A DNA stretch of 64,000 nt from Nocardioides jiangsuensis (GTDB taxonomy: Bacteria > Actinomycetota > Actinomycetes > Propionibacteriales > Nocardioidaceae), in NCBI RefSeq assembly GCF_019679455.1, contig NZ_JAIEZQ010000001.1, forward strand, positions 496,001 through 560,000, in the 5' to 3' direction. The notes under the pieces were generated by a model. That model saw nothing but the letters and a program-made list of their open reading frames with translations, was not told the DNA's origin and did not search any database. The translations under genes were made by a program, and so were the position numbers. Of the stretch, positions 7,734 to 17,279 are shown piece after piece (the stretch's first letter is position 1; each line of letters starts with the position of its first letter).

Positions 7734-9547
7734 CGGGTCACCGCCCCTTCGTCGTCGCCCGCTTCTGCGCGGTCCTGCTCGTAGGCGTTGACCAGGTCGG
7801 CGTACCCCGCGCTGCGCGCCAGCAGCTCGGTGTGCGTGCCCTGGTCGGACACGTGCCCGTCGGTGAGGTAGACGACCTCGTCGGCCAGCCCGATCGTGGC
7901 CTTCCGGTAGGCGACCACCAGGATCGTGCTGCCGAAGCCGCGGAGGGCCGCGAGGATCCGCGCCTCGACCTCCGGGTCGACCGCCGAGGTGGCGTCGTCC
8001 ATCACCAGCAGCCGGGGCCGGCGTACCAGCGCCCGGGCCAGCGACAGCCGCTGCCGCTGGCCGCCGGACAGGGTGGTGCCGCGCTCCCCCAGCCGGCTGT
8101 CGAGGCCGTGCGGCAGGCCGGCGACGAACCCGTCGGCCTGCGCGGTCCGCAGCGCCTCCCAGACCTGCTCGTCGTCGACGTCGGCGCCGAGGGTGACGTT
8201 GCCGCGGACGGTGTCGTCGAAGAGGAACGTGTGCTGCGGGACCAGCGCGACGTGCTCGGCGAGCGCGCCGGCCCGCAGGTCGCGCAGGTCGGTGCCGTCG
8301 ACCAGCACCGCGCCGTCGACCGGGTCGACGAGCCGCACCAGCAGCGAGGTCAGCGTGCTCTTTCCCGAGGCGGTGGCGCCGACCACGGCGACCGTGCGGC
8401 CCGGCTCGACGGTGAACGTCAGGTCCTCGAGCAGGCTCTGGTCGGCGTCGTACCGGTAGGCGAGGTGGCGTACGTCGAGCCGCGCGCCGTCGTGCGCCGC
8501 CGGGATCTCCCGGCCGCCGTACTGCATCTCCCCGGTCGCCGCGAGCACGGCGCCGACCCGCTCGAAGCCGACCACGCTGCGCGGGAACTCCCCGAGCAGC
8601 CAGCCGAGGGAGCGGATCGGGAAGGCCACGATGGTCAGCAGGTAGGCCACCGTGACCACGTCGCCGGCATCGGTCTGGCCGTTCAGCACCCGCCACACGC
8701 CGACGCTGAGCACGGCGAGCACGCCGAGGTTCGGCAGCGCCTCGAGCGCCGGGTCGAACGCCGCCCGCACCCGTCCGGCGCGGACCGCGACGTCGCGCAG
8801 CTGGTGGGCCCGCTCGGCGAACCGGGCGGTCTCCTCCTGCTCGCGGCCGAGGGTCTTCACGACCAGGGCACCGTCGAAGGACTCGTGCGCCACCTCGCTG
8901 ACCTCGGCGCGCAGCGCCTGGGCACGGGTCATCAGCGGCGACTGGAGCCGCTGGAAGGCGATGTTGGCCACGATCACGAGCGGGAAGACCAGCAGCCCGA
9001 CCAGCGCCATCACCAGGTCGGCGAGGAGCATCTGCGCCACGGCGATCACCATCATCGCGACCGTGCCGACCGCCATCGGCAGCGGCGCGATCGGCGCCCA
9101 GGCGGCCTCGACGTCGGCGTTGGCGTTGGAGAGCAGCTGCCCCGTGGGGTGCTGCTGGTGCCAGGACATCGGGAGCCGGAGGTACTGCCGGGTGACCGCG
9201 CGCCGGTAGTGGGCCTGCATCCGGTACTGCATCACGCCCGCGCCGAGCCGGCGGGCGACGATGCCGACCGCGCGGAGGATCGCGACCCCGACGAAGAGCG
9301 CGAGGATCGCGATCAGGCCCTTGGTGCTGGTGGTGCCGGTCTCGAACGCAGGCAGCACCACGTTGTCGGTCGCCCAGCCGAGCACCCACGCGTCGGCGAC
9401 CGTGAGCGCGCCGAACAGCAGGCTGCCCAGGGTGGAGAGGGTGAAGATCCAGGGCTCGCGCCTGATGGCGACGCCGAGGACGGCGAACCCGTCACGGATC
9501 GTGCTGGCCGACGCGACGCGCCGCCGGCTGGTGTGGCTGGTACTCAC
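7730..9547 (-). CDS. ABC exporter subunit with a degenerate nucleotide site
   Basis: First gene of the exporter pair, 605 aa from GTG 9547 (GGAAGGGAG upstream). Six transmembrane helices occupy about residues 25-325. The NBD has Walker A GATASGKST (near 390) and a normal signature LSGGQRQR. Walker B ends VMDDATSAVD, with Asp in place of the catalytic Glu (near 514), and the switch histidine is replaced by Tyr (VVAYRKATI, near 546). Together with the altered LSAGE signature in its partner, this builds one dead and one active ATP site, as in TM287/288- and BmrCD-type heterodimers. It is divergent from the TIGR03085 gene. Confidence 0.93.
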   Translation of the reverse strand: MSTSHTSRRRVASASTIRDGFAVLGVAIRREPWIFTLSTLGSLLFGALTVADAWVLGWATDNVVLPAFETGTTSTKGLIAILALFVGVAILRAVGIVARRLGAGVMQYRMQAHYRRAVTRQYLRLPMSWHQQHPTGQLLSNANADVEAAWAPIAPLPMAVGTVAMMVIAVAQMLLADLVMALVGLLVFPLVIVANIAFQRLQSPLMTRAQALRAEVSEVAHESFDGALVVKTLGREQEETARFAERAHQLRDVAVRAGRVRAAFDPALEALPNLGVLAVLSVGVWRVLNGQTDAGDVVTVAYLLTIVAFPIRSLGWLLGEFPRSVVGFERVGAVLAATGEMQYGGREIPAAHDGARLDVRHLAYRYDADQSLLEDLTFTVEPGRTVAVVGATASGKSTLTSLLVRLVDPVDGAVLVDGTDLRDLRAGALAEHVALVPQHTFLFDDTVRGNVTLGADVDDEQVWEALRTAQADGFVAGLPHGLDSRLGERGTTLSGGQRQRLSLARALVRRPRLLVMDDATSAVDPEVEARILAALRGFGSTILVVAYRKATIGLADEVVYLTDGHVSDQGTHTELLARSAGYADLVNAYEQDRAEAGDDEGAVTR

Positions 9548-9573
9548 CAGGCTCCCTTCCTTTGGGCCAACCC

Positions 9574-9579
9574 TACGAT
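9574..9579 (+). promoter_or_regulatory. -10 element of a leaderless promoter
   Basis: TACGAT, six bases before ATG 9586, the spacing at which actinobacterial transcripts start on the A of the start codon. Only 38 bp separate the two divergent start codons here (9547 and 9586). Confidence 0.6.
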
Positions 9580-9585
9580 CAGGGC

Positions 9586-10215
9586 ATGACGCGGATGTCG
9601 AGGACCGAGCGCGCCGCCCTGTGCGACCTGGCGCTCCAGGTCGGCGAGGACCAGCCCACGCTGTGCGGCGGCTGGACGGTGAAGGACCTGGTGGTGCACC
9701 TGCTGCTCCGGGAGCGGAGCCCGCTCGCGGCGGGGATCGTGGTCCCGCAGCTGGCCGGGGTGACGGAGCGCGCGATGGAGCGGATGAAGCGGGGCACCGA
9801 CTTCGCGGTGCTCGTCGAGCGGCTGCGCAGCGGCCCACCGGCCCTGCCCGGCCTGGCGAAGATCGAGGACCGGCTCAACACGGTCGAGTTCTTCGTCCAC
9901 CACGAGGACGTGCGCCGCGCCGTAGCCGGCTGGACGCCGCGCCGGCTGAGCGCGGCGGAGGAGTCGCGGCTGTGGTCGCTGATCCGGGTGCTCGGCCGGG
10001 GGCTCACCCGCGGCGCGCCGGTCGGCGTGGTCCTCGAGCGCAGCGACACCGGCGAGCGGGCGGTCCTCAAGGACGCACCGGCCACGGTCGTCGTACGCGG
10101 TCTGCCGAGCGAGCTGACCCTGTTCGTCTACGGCCGCATGGGGCAGGCCCGGGTGGAGCTCGACGGGTCCGACGCGGACGTGGCCGCGCTCACCGGTACC
10201 GACCTCGGCGTCTGA
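9586..10215 (+). CDS. TIGR03085 family metal-binding protein (maleylpyruvate isomerase-like fold)
   Basis: Family of unknown reaction related to the DinB/mycothiol-dependent maleylpyruvate isomerase fold. 209 aa from ATG 9586. The N-terminal helix bundle contains TLCGGWTVKDLVVHLLLRE (about residues 22-40), where the conserved His is the expected metal ligand, and NTVEFFVHHEDVRRA (about 103-117), with a further His pair. The C-terminal part (about 140-209) has the small sterol-carrier-like strand pattern. There is no ribosome site, but a -10 lies at leaderless distance. Mycothiol dependence would be an inference from the fold only. Confidence 0.82.
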   Translation: MTRMSRTERAALCDLALQVGEDQPTLCGGWTVKDLVVHLLLRERSPLAAGIVVPQLAGVTERAMERMKRGTDFAVLVERLRSGPPALPGLAKIEDRLNTVEFFVHHEDVRRAVAGWTPRRLSAAEESRLWSLIRVLGRGLTRGAPVGVVLERSDTGERAVLKDAPATVVVRGLPSELTLFVYGRMGQARVELDGSDADVAALTGTDLGV

Positions 10216-10238
10216 CCAGCCCCCTCGCGCGCCGCGGG

Positions 10239-10787
10239 TCACCGGGGCGCGGGGCCCGGCCCGGCATCGCCCTGCTTCCGCATGCGCTCCCGCATGCTCC
10301 CGGCGAGCAGCGAGCCCGCGGCCGCCACGAACACCAGGTCGAAGACCATCTGCACCAGGGCCAGGACCCGCGCTACCTGGCCGGCCGCGTGCACGTCGCC
10401 GAGGCCGATCGTGGTCAGCATCTGCATCGTGAAGTAGAGCGAGTCGGTCTTCGTCTCCAGCCCCACCATCTGGCCGGGGCGGGAGAGCGCGAGGCTGTAG
10501 TAGCCCATGGCGAACACGGCGACCACGCCGCTCAGCAGGGTGACCAGCGCCGGGAAGCCGACGTCCTCGCCCTGCACGAGGTGCCGCCGGACCTGGCCCG
10601 CGATCGCCCAGCCCAGGACGCTCGCACCGGCCAGGGTGAACAGCACGCCGGTGAGCAGGTCGCCGCCCTCCTTCTCCACCGGGACGGCGTAGTACGTCGC
10701 GATGACGGCGAACACGCTGACCATCGGACGGACCCACCGCCGGCGCAGCCGGGTGCCCTGCGTGCGACGCGGCCGGGACGCGGTCAC
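10239..10787 (-). CDS. Potassium channel-like membrane protein
   Basis: Likely K+ or cation channel subunit. 182 aa from GTG 10787. An Arg-rich N-terminus (RPRRTQGTRLRRRW) is followed by helices at about 22-37, 45-66, 80-102 and 138-164, and a pore helix plus filter TTIGLGDV (residues 125-132) before the last helix. The filter is TIGLGD, not TVGYGD. The aligned variant also occurs in the second pore of eukaryotic two-pore channels, and selectivity cannot be deduced from it. No cytosolic RCK domain; the tail is short and basic. Start choice is uncertain: no strong ribosome site and several upstream GTGs. Confidence 0.8.
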   Translation of the reverse strand: MTASRPRRTQGTRLRRRWVRPMVSVFAVIATYYAVPVEKEGGDLLTGVLFTLAGASVLGWAIAGQVRRHLVQGEDVGFPALVTLLSGVVAVFAMGYYSLALSRPGQMVGLETKTDSLYFTMQMLTTIGLGDVHAAGQVARVLALVQMVFDLVFVAAAGSLLAGSMRERMRKQGDAGPGPAPR

Positions 10788-10888
10788 CCGGCGCCCCCGA
10801 GCCGGGCCGCGGAGCGCGGTCGTGGACTCATGGGACCACTGTCGCACCCCAGGTCGGCCGAGAGCGCGCGAACGCGGAAGCCGTCCGG

Positions 10889-11650
10889 TCAGCGCACGGG
10901 ATGGCCGGCGTCGGCGAGGGACCGCTTCACGTCGGCGATCCGCAGCGTGCCGAAGTGGAAGACGGTGGCGGCGAGTACGGCGTCCGCGCCGGCGTCCACG
11001 GCCGGCGGGAAGTGCTCCACCTTGCCCGCTCCCCCGCTCGCGATCACGGGGATGGTCACCTCGCGGCGGACCAGCCGGATCAGGTCGAGGTCGAACCCGT
11101 TCTCGGTGCCGTCGGCGTCCATCGCGTTGAGCAGGATCTCCCCGGCGCCGAGCTCGGCCGCACGCGCGGCCCACTCCAGCGCGTCGAGGCCGGCGCTGCG
11201 ACGGCCGCCGTGGGTGGTGACCTCGAAGCCGGAGTCGGTGCCGGCCGCGCGCCGGGCGTCCACGGAGAGCACGAGCACCTGGTTGCCGAACCGGTCGGCG
11301 ATCTCGGCGATCAGCTCGGGCCGGCGGATCGCGGCGGTGTTCACCGCGACCTTGTCCGCCCCCGCGCGCAGCAGCCGGTCGACGTCGTCGACGCTGCCCA
11401 CCCCGCCGCCGACCGTCAGCGGGATGAAGACCTGCTCGGCGGTGCGGGAGACGATGTCCATCGTGGTCGCGCGACCCTCGTGCGAGGCCGAGATGTCGAG
11501 GAAGGTGAGCTCGTCGGCGCCCTCGGCGTCGTACACCTTGGCCAGCTCCACCGGGTCGCCGGCGTCGCGGAGCTCGCGGAAGTTGATGCCCTTGACGACG
11601 CGGCCCGCGTCGACGTCGAGGCAGGGGATGACCCGGACGGCGAGGCTCAT
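10889..11650 (-). CDS. hisF: Imidazole glycerol phosphate synthase cyclase subunit
   Basis: Uses ammonia delivered from HisH to convert PRFAR to IGP and AICAR. 253 aa TIM barrel. The N-terminal catalytic Asp is in [15 protein letters not shown] (Asp12 region), the second in VLSVDARR, and phosphate loops are GGGVGS and ASGGAG. ATG 11650 overlaps the hisA stop by ATGA, so its translation is coupled to hisA. hisH lies upstream in the same direction, so both halves of the synthase are made from neighbouring transcripts. Confidence 0.97.
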   Translation of the reverse strand: MSLAVRVIPCLDVDAGRVVKGINFRELRDAGDPVELAKVYDAEGADELTFLDISASHEGRATTMDIVSRTAEQVFIPLTVGGGVGSVDDVDRLLRAGADKVAVNTAAIRRPELIAEIADRFGNQVLVLSVDARRAAGTDSGFEVTTHGGRRSAGLDALEWAARAAELGAGEILLNAMDADGTENGFDLDLIRLVRREVTIPVIASGGAGKVEHFPPAVDAGADAVLAATVFHFGTLRIADVKRSLADAGHPVR

Positions 11651-12390
11651 GGCCGGCGCTTCGCGGGCAGGGTCAGCGCGAGCGCGTCCTCGAGGGTGAA
11701 CCGGCCCTCGTACAGCGCGGTGCCGATGATCGCGCCCTCGACGCCGTCCTCGACGAGCCCGGTCAGCGCCTCGAGGTCGGCGAGCTCGGTGATCCCGCCG
11801 GACGCGACGACCGGGCGGTCGGTGGCGGCGCAGACGTTGCGCAGCAGCTCGAGGTTGGGGCCCTGGAGCATGCCGTCCTTGTTCACGTCGGTCACCACGT
11901 AGCGGGCGCAGCCCTCGCGGTCGAGCCGCGCGAGCACGTCGTAGAGGTCGCCGCCCTCCCGGGTCCAGCCCCGGGCGGCGAGGGTGCGGCCGCGGACGTC
12001 GAGGCCGACCGCGATCCGGTCCCCGTGCCGGGCGATCGCCGACGCGCACCACTCGGGGTGCTCGAGCGCGGCGGTGCCCATGTTGACCCGGCGGCAGCCG
12101 GCGGCCAGCGCCGCGTCGAGGGAGGCGTCGTCGCGGATCCCACCGCTCATCTCGACCTTGATGTCGAGGGTGCCGACGATCTTCGCGAGCAGCTCCCGGT
12201 TGTCGCCCCGGCCGAAGGCGGCGTCGAGGTCGACGAGATGGATCCACTCGGCGCCGCGGGCCTGCCAGTTCAGCGCGGCCTCGACCGGGTCGCCGAAGCG
12301 CTTCTCCGAGCCGGCCACGCCCTGCACCAGCTGGACGGCCTGGCCTCCGGCGATGTCGACGGCGGGCAGCAGCTCCAGGTAGGCACTCAT
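11647..12390 (-). CDS. hisA: HisA/PriA phosphoribosyl isomerase
   Basis: Isomerises ProFAR in histidine synthesis; in actinobacteria the PriA form also does the TrpF step. 247 aa TIM barrel. Catalytic Asp in [15 protein letters not shown] (residue 12), the PriA-like [16 protein letters not shown], a second Asp in [11 protein letters not shown], and phosphate loop ASGGI. The AFGRG stretch and the lack of a trpF beside trpC support dual function, which remains an inference. ATG 12390 has no ribosome site but a -10 (TAAGGT) at leaderless spacing, so hisA-hisF has its own promoter. Confidence 0.95.
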   Translation of the reverse strand: MSAYLELLPAVDIAGGQAVQLVQGVAGSEKRFGDPVEAALNWQARGAEWIHLVDLDAAFGRGDNRELLAKIVGTLDIKVEMSGGIRDDASLDAALAAGCRRVNMGTAALEHPEWCASAIARHGDRIAVGLDVRGRTLAARGWTREGGDLYDVLARLDREGCARYVVTDVNKDGMLQGPNLELLRNVCAATDRPVVASGGITELADLEALTGLVEDGVEGAIIGTALYEGRFTLEDALALTLPAKRRP

Positions 12391-12397
12391 GGGTCCA

Positions 12398-12403
12398 ACC
12401 TTA
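12398..12403 (-). promoter_or_regulatory. -10 element, leaderless promoter of hisA
   Basis: TAAGGT on the minus strand, seven bases before ATG 12390, predicting a transcript that begins at or next to the start codon. Confidence 0.55.
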
Positions 12404-12509
12404 GGGGGACGTGGGACCGACCCCGGACCCCGTCCCACCCGGGGAGAGGGGCCCGTCACACCGCGGGTGCGAGTCGGGCCCGGGCGGGCGTCCGCGCCCC
12501 GGCCGGGCG

Positions 12510-12842
12510 TCAGCGCCGGCGCACGAGGACCAGCAGCACCGGGAGGACCAGCAGCGTCAGCACGAGCGCGGCCAGCCGCGCGGGCCAGTCCGGACGGACC
12601 ACCCACACCAGCACGTTCACCGCGAGCAGCGCCGCCAGCAGCAGCGAGGTGCGGGTCCGCGCCCGCCGTGCCAGCGGTCCGGTCTGCTTCCCACGCGGGG
12701 TCCAGGTCGGCGTCATCCGCCGCAGTGCCCTCTTCCTCGCCTCGTGACGCTCGCGACGCTCGGCCTCCGAGGCCCGTGCCGCCGCCCTGATCGCGGCCTC
12801 GCGCTCCCGTTCCGCGCGGCGCCGGGCACGCTCCTTGCTCAT
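12510..12842 (-). CDS. Small basic membrane protein between hisH and hisA
   Basis: Not recognised. 110 aa from ATG 12842. The first 60 residues are a highly charged, probably helical stretch rich in Arg, Glu and Ala ([19 protein letters not shown]). Next come [19 protein letters not shown] and two closely spaced hydrophobic helices at the C-terminus (about 70-86 and 90-107) ending VLVRRR. It lies 50 bp after hisH in the same direction. It could be a membrane anchor with a cytosolic coiled coil; no enzymatic motif is visible. Confidence 0.75.
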   Translation of the reverse strand: MSKERARRRAEREREAAIRAAARASEAERRERHEARKRALRRMTPTWTPRGKQTGPLARRARTRTSLLLAALLAVNVLVWVVRPDWPARLAALVLTLLVLPVLLVLVRRR

Positions 12843-12891
12843 CGCCGCCCGTCCGACGGCGCGGCCTCGGTCCCCCGGCGGGGCCGGGGCG

Positions 12892-13524
12892 TCACAGCGA
12901 CTCGACCCAGTTGCGCAGCAGCGCGGCACCGGCGTCGCCGGACTTCTCCGGGTGGAACTGGGTCGCGCACAGCGGCCCGTTCTCGACCGCGGCGACGAAC
13001 CGGTCACCGCCGTGCTCGGCCCAGGTCACCAGCGGCGGGCGCGTCCGGCCGTGGGTCTCCAGGACCCACTCGCGGACGCCGTACGAGTGCACGAAGTAGA
13101 ACCGCTCCCCCTCGATCCCGCGGAACAGGCTGCTGCCCTCGGGCACCTCGACGGTGTTCCAGCCCATGTGGGGTACGACGGGCGCCTGGAGGCGCTCCAC
13201 GACCCCCGGCCACTCGGCCAGCCCCACCGTGTCGTCGCCGTGCTCGACGCCGTGCGCGAAGAGGATCTGCATGCCCACGCAGATGCCGAGCACGGGACGG
13301 CCGCCGGCGAGACGCCGTCCGATCACCTCGTGCCCCTTCACCGCGCGGAGCCCCTCGACGCACGCGCGGAAGGCGCCGACGCCGGGCACGACCAGGCCGT
13401 CGGCGTCCGCGGCGGCCTTCCGGTCGGCGGTCAGTGTCACGTCGGCCCCGGCGCGCTCGAGCGCGCGGACCGCCGAGCGGGTGTTGCCGGAGCCGTAGTC
13501 GAGGACCACGACGAACTTGGTCAC
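12892..13524 (-). CDS. hisH: Imidazole glycerol phosphate synthase glutaminase subunit
   Basis: Class I glutamine amidotransferase that feeds ammonia to HisF. 210 aa. Oxyanion strand VPGVGAF, nucleophile Cys in [11 protein letters not shown] (about residue 80), and His-Glu pair in QFHPEKSGD near the C-terminus. GTG 13524 overlaps hisB by 4 nt (GTGA), continuing the coupled hisD-C-B-H series. A long N-terminal extension in the same frame is a shadow of hisB. Confidence 0.97.
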   Translation of the reverse strand: MTKFVVVLDYGSGNTRSAVRALERAGADVTLTADRKAAADADGLVVPGVGAFRACVEGLRAVKGHEVIGRRLAGGRPVLGICVGMQILFAHGVEHGDDTVGLAEWPGVVERLQAPVVPHMGWNTVEVPEGSSLFRGIEGERFYFVHSYGVREWVLETHGRTRPPLVTWAEHGGDRFVAAVENGPLCATQFHPEKSGDAGAALLRNWVESL

Positions 13525-14132
13525 AGGCTGCCCTTGGTGCTGGGCACGCCCGTCTCGCGCGGGTCGTAGGCGATCGCGTCGCGCAGGGCACGGGCCACGG
13601 CCTTGAACTGCGCCTCGACGAGGTGGTGCGGGTCGCGGCTGGAGAGCACCCGCACGTGCAGCGCGATCTGGGCGTGGAAGGCCAGCGTCTCGAAGACGTG
13701 CCGGGTCAGCGACCCGAGGTAGGAGTCCCCGATCGTGACGAAGACCTGCGCCTCGGGCTCGCCGGTGTGCACGCAGTACGGGCGGCCGGAGACGTCGACC
13801 GCGCACTGCACGAGCGCCTCGTCGAGCGGCACCAGGGAGTCCCCGAAGCGGCGGATCCCCTTCTTGTCCCCCAGCGCCTCGCGCAGGGCGTCGCCGAGCG
13901 CGATCGCGGTGTCCTCGACGGTGTGGTGGGCGTCGATGTGGGTGTCGCCGTCGGTGTGCACGGTCAGGTCGATCAGCGAGTGCCGCGCCAGCGAGGACAG
14001 CATGTGGTCGTAGAACCCCACGCCGGTGGAGACGTCGGCGTGCCCGGTGCCGTCGAGGTCGAGCTCGACGAGGACCTTCGACTCCTTCGTCTCCCGCTCG
14101 ATGCGTGCGCGGCGGTTGTCTGGGCTGCTCAT
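13521..14132 (-). CDS. hisB: Imidazoleglycerol-phosphate dehydratase
   Basis: Dehydrates IGP to imidazole-acetol phosphate. 203 aa, the monofunctional size, without the phosphatase domain of enteric HisB. Metal-binding motifs of both repeats are present: [12 protein letters not shown] (about residues 68-79) and the later [23 protein letters not shown] and [12 protein letters not shown] also match. ATG 14132 overlaps hisC by ATGA and its own stop overlaps hisH by GTGA. Confidence 0.97.
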   Translation of the reverse strand: MSSPDNRRARIERETKESKVLVELDLDGTGHADVSTGVGFYDHMLSSLARHSLIDLTVHTDGDTHIDAHHTVEDTAIALGDALREALGDKKGIRRFGDSLVPLDEALVQCAVDVSGRPYCVHTGEPEAQVFVTIGDSYLGSLTRHVFETLAFHAQIALHVRVLSSRDPHHLVEAQFKAVARALRDAIAYDPRETGVPSTKGSL

Positions 14133-15196
14133 CGTCCTAGTACCTCCAACAGGGCGGCCTTGAAGGCCGCCATCTCCTCCGGTGTCCCGACCGAGACCCG
14201 CAGCCAGCCGTCGGGGCCGGTCTCGCGGATCAGCACCCCCTGGTCGAGTAGACCCTGCCACACCGCGTGCCGGTCCTCGAACCGGCCGAACAGGCAGAAG
14301 TTCGCGTCGCTGTCGGCGACCTCGAGGCCCTGCTCCCGAAGCCAGGACACGGTCGCGTCCCGCTCGGCACGCAGGTCGTCGACCCGGGCCAGCAGCTCGT
14401 CGGCGTGCCTCAGCGCGACGCCGGCCACGGCCTGGGTGACCGCCGAGAGGTGGTACGGCAGCCGCACCACCCGCAGCGCGTCGCAGATCTCGGTCGACGC
14501 GGCCAGGTAGCCCAGCCGTGCCCCGGCCAGCGCGAACGCCTTGCTCATGGTCCGCGAGACGATCAGGTTCGGCGTCGAGGCGAGTAGCTCCAGCGCGCTC
14601 GGCGTGCCGGTGCGCCGGAACTCGCCGTACGCCTCGTCGATCACCACCACCCCCGGGGCCGCCGCGCAGACGGCCTTGACCGTGTCGAGCGGCAGCGCGG
14701 TGCCGGTGGGGTTGTTCGGCGACGGCAGCAGCACGACGGTCGGCCGGTGCTCGGCGATCACGGCGAGGGCGTGCTCCACGTCGAGGGAGAAGTCGTCCTC
14801 GCGGTGTCCCACGACCCAGCCGGTGCTCGCGTCGCGGGCGTACTCCGGGTACATCGAGTACGTCGGCGCGAAGGAGACCGCGACCCGGCCCGGGCCGCCG
14901 AACGCCTGGAGGATCTGCAGCATCACCTCGTTGGACCCGTTGGCGGCCCACACGTGCTCCGGGGCCACACCGTGGCCGAGGTAGTCGGCCAGCGCGACCC
15001 GGAGCGCGGTGAACTCGCGGTCGGGGTACCGGTTGAGGGTGCCGGTCACCGAGGCGACCGCGGCGGCGACGTCGGCCACCACCGCCTCGCTCGGGCCGTA
15101 GGGGTTCTCGTTGACGTTGAGGGCCACGGGCACGTCGAGCTGGGGGGCGCCGTACGGCTCGATGCCACGCAGCTCCTCCCGAAGGGGAAGCGTCAT
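14129..15196 (-). CDS. hisC: Histidinol-phosphate aminotransferase
   Basis: PLP-dependent transaminase (class I/II fold) making L-histidinol phosphate. 355 aa. [16 protein letters not shown] at the N-terminus, PLP-contact Asn in PSPNNPTGT, Asp/Tyr in [10 protein letters not shown], Schiff-base Lys in [17 protein letters not shown] (about residue 216), and Arg near the C-terminus in WLRVSVG. ATG 15196 overlaps hisD by ATGA. The 411-aa version upstream is a frame shadow. Confidence 0.97.
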   Translation of the reverse strand: MTLPLREELRGIEPYGAPQLDVPVALNVNENPYGPSEAVVADVAAAVASVTGTLNRYPDREFTALRVALADYLGHGVAPEHVWAANGSNEVMLQILQAFGGPGRVAVSFAPTYSMYPEYARDASTGWVVGHREDDFSLDVEHALAVIAEHRPTVVLLPSPNNPTGTALPLDTVKAVCAAAPGVVVIDEAYGEFRRTGTPSALELLASTPNLIVSRTMSKAFALAGARLGYLAASTEICDALRVVRLPYHLSAVTQAVAGVALRHADELLARVDDLRAERDATVSWLREQGLEVADSDANFCLFGRFEDRHAVWQGLLDQGVLIRETGPDGWLRVSVGTPEEMAAFKAALLEVLGR

Positions 15197-16503
15197 CGGC
15201 GGTCCTCGAGACGGACCCGGATGGCGGCGCCGTGACCTGGCAGGTCCTCGGCGTCGGCGAGGGTCATCACGTGGTCGGCGATGTCGCGCAGCGCGGCGTC
15301 GGTGTACTCGACGACGTGCACGGCCTTGCGGAAGGACCGCACGGACAGGCCCGAGGAGTGGCACGCGCAGCCGGCGGTCGGCAGCACGTGGTTGGAGCCG
15401 GCGGCGTAGTCGCCGAGCGAGACCGGGGCGAACGCGCCGACGAACACGGCCCCGGCGTTGCGGACCCGGCCGGCCCAGCGGCCGGCGTCCTCGGTCTGGA
15501 TCTCGAGGTGCTCGGCGGCGTAGCCGTTGACCACGGCGAGCCCCTGCTCGAGGTCCTCGACCAGCACGATCGCGGACTGACGGCCACCGAGCGCGGTGCG
15601 GACCCGCTCGACGTGCCGGGTGACCGACACCTGCTTGTCGAGCTCGGCCTCGACCTCACCGGCGAGCCGTTCGGACGGGGTGACCAGCACGGACGACGCC
15701 AGCGGGTCGTGCTCGGCCTGGCTGATCAGGTCGGCGGCGACGTGCGCGGGCACGGCGCTGTCGTCGGCGAGGATCGCGATCTCGGTCGGGCCGGCCTCGG
15801 AGTCGATGCCGACGACGCCCTTGAGCAGCCGCTTCGCGGAGACCGTGTAGATGTTGCCCGGCCCGGTGACCAGGTCGACCGGCCGGCAGGGCCCGGCGCC
15901 GTACGCGAACATCGCGACCGCCTGCGCACCGCCCACGGCGTAGACCTCGTCCACCCCGAGCAGCGCGCAGGCCGCGAGGATGGTCGGGTGCGGCAGGCCG
16001 CCGTTGGACGCCTGCGGGGAGGAGGTGAGCGCGATCGAGCTCACCCCGGCCACCTGGGCGGGAACCACGTTCATGACCACGCTGGAGACCAGCGGCGCGA
16101 GGCCGCCGGGCACGTAGAGACCGACCCGCTCGACCGGGACCATCCGCTGGGTGACCGTGCCGCCGGGCACCACCTCGGTGACCACGTCGGACTCGAGCTC
16201 GGCCTCGCAGGTGATCCGCAGCCGGCGGATCGACTCCTCCAGCGCGGCCCGGACGGCGGGCTCGAGGGCGTCGAGCGCCTCGGTCAGCGCCTCCCGCGGC
16301 ACCCGGATGTCGGTCTGCTCGACCCGGTCGAACTTCGCGGCGAACTCGGTGATCGCCTCGACCCCGCGATGGCGCACGGCGTCACAGATGGGACGGACGA
16401 CGTCGAGGGCGGCCTCGACGTCGAGCTCTGCGCGCGGCACCACGGTGCGGTAGTCAGGAGCCGCGTCCGCGGACGCGCCCCTGAGGTCGATACGGCGGAT
16501 CAT
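15193..16503 (-). CDS. hisD: Histidinol dehydrogenase
   Basis: Zn-dependent NAD enzyme oxidising histidinol to histidine in two steps. 436 aa, full length. Landmarks: [42 protein letters not shown], the glycine-rich [19 protein letters not shown], and the metal/catalytic His in QAEHDP. First gene of the coupled hisD-hisC-hisB-hisH run. ATG 16503 lacks a ribosome site but has TACACT seven bases upstream, consistent with a leaderless message. Confidence 0.97.
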   Translation of the reverse strand: MIRRIDLRGASADAAPDYRTVVPRAELDVEAALDVVRPICDAVRHRGVEAITEFAAKFDRVEQTDIRVPREALTEALDALEPAVRAALEESIRRLRITCEAELESDVVTEVVPGGTVTQRMVPVERVGLYVPGGLAPLVSSVVMNVVPAQVAGVSSIALTSSPQASNGGLPHPTILAACALLGVDEVYAVGGAQAVAMFAYGAGPCRPVDLVTGPGNIYTVSAKRLLKGVVGIDSEAGPTEIAILADDSAVPAHVAADLISQAEHDPLASSVLVTPSERLAGEVEAELDKQVSVTRHVERVRTALGGRQSAIVLVEDLEQGLAVVNGYAAEHLEIQTEDAGRWAGRVRNAGAVFVGAFAPVSLGDYAAGSNHVLPTAGCACHSSGLSVRSFRKAVHVVEYTDAALRDIADHVMTLADAEDLPGHGAAIRVRLEDRR

Positions 16504-16510
16504 GGGTCCC

Positions 16511-16516
16511 AGTGTA
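16511..16516 (-). promoter_or_regulatory. -10 element, leaderless promoter of hisD
   Basis: TACACT on the minus strand, seven bases before ATG 16503. No convincing -35 hexamer was found. Confidence 0.6.
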
Positions 16517-16595
16517 GGGCTGCGCGGTGAGCCGCCCTGCGCGGTGTGTCAGCGCGCGGACCCCGCAGGGATGCCCCGGTGGGTAAGCCGGTGGG

Positions 16596-16601
16596 TAGGT
16601 T
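16596..16601 (+). promoter_or_regulatory. -10 element, leaderless promoter of the Lon-domain gene
   Basis: TAGGTT six bases before GTG 16608; no ribosome site in between, so the transcript probably starts at the GTG. Confidence 0.55.
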
Positions 16602-16607
16602 GTCCCC

Positions 16608-17279
16608 GTGACCTCGCAGCTGCCCATGTTCCCCCTGAACACCGTGCTGTTCCCGGGCGTGACGATGCCGCTGCACGTGTTCGAGGACCGGTACCGGGCG
16701 CTGGTCCACCACCTGCTGACCATCCACGACCGCAGCGAGCGGCTCTTCGGCGTGGTGGCGATCCGGGAGGGCTACGAGGTCGGCTCGCACGGCTCGCGGT
16801 CGGTGCACCGGATCGGCTGCGTGGCGCAGATGACGTCGGTCGAGCCGTACGAGGACGGGCGCTTCGACATCGAGGTGGTCGGCCGCTCCCGGTTCCGCCT
16901 CGACGCGATGGACACCTCGGGCCCCTTCCTCGTGGGTCAGGTCACCCACCTCCCGGACGACCCGCGCAAGGCCGGTACGGCGGAGGAGGCGGCCCGGGCT
17001 CTCGAGACGTTCGCGGTCTACCGGGCCCGGCTGTCGGAGCTGCGCGGCGCCGACGTCCTCGACGGGGCCCTCCCCCGCGACCCGACGTACCTGTCCTACA
17101 CGCTGGCGGCGACCTGCCTGCTGACCCTGCGCGAGCGGCAGGCCCTGCTCGAGGCGGACTCCGCCCGCGAGCGGCTCATCATGCTGCGGATGTCGCTGCG
17201 CGAGGAGATGCGGGCGATGCGCGCGATCCCGTCCCTGCCCGCCACCGAGGTGGCCCGCACCGGGTGGTCCCCGAACTGA
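16608..17279 (+). CDS. LON peptidase substrate-binding domain protein
   Basis: Stand-alone homologue of the N-terminal domain of Lon; it has no AAA or protease domain, so it is not itself a Lon protease. 223 aa. MFPLNTVLFPGVTMPLHVFEDRYRALV (residues 7-33) is the classic start, then the beta-rich FGVVAI-RIGCVAQMTSVEPYEDGRFDIEVVGRSRFRL, and a C-terminal helical half with RERLIMLRMSLREEMRAMRAI. It overlaps the following ybaK gene (TGATG), so the two are co-translated. Function unknown. Confidence 0.9.
   Translation: MTSQLPMFPLNTVLFPGVTMPLHVFEDRYRALVHHLLTIHDRSERLFGVVAIREGYEVGSHGSRSVHRIGCVAQMTSVEPYEDGRFDIEVVGRSRFRLDAMDTSGPFLVGQVTHLPDDPRKAGTAEEAARALETFAVYRARLSELRGADVLDGALPRDPTYLSYTLAATCLLTLRERQALLEADSARERLIMLRMSLREEMRAMRAIPSLPATEVARTGWSPN

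Noticed and set aside
5931-9389. One 1152-aa ABC protein from a single open frame
   Set aside because: Only the last 600 residues are protein-like; the N-terminal part is a wrong-frame reading of the partner gene, which is separate and overlaps by GTGA.
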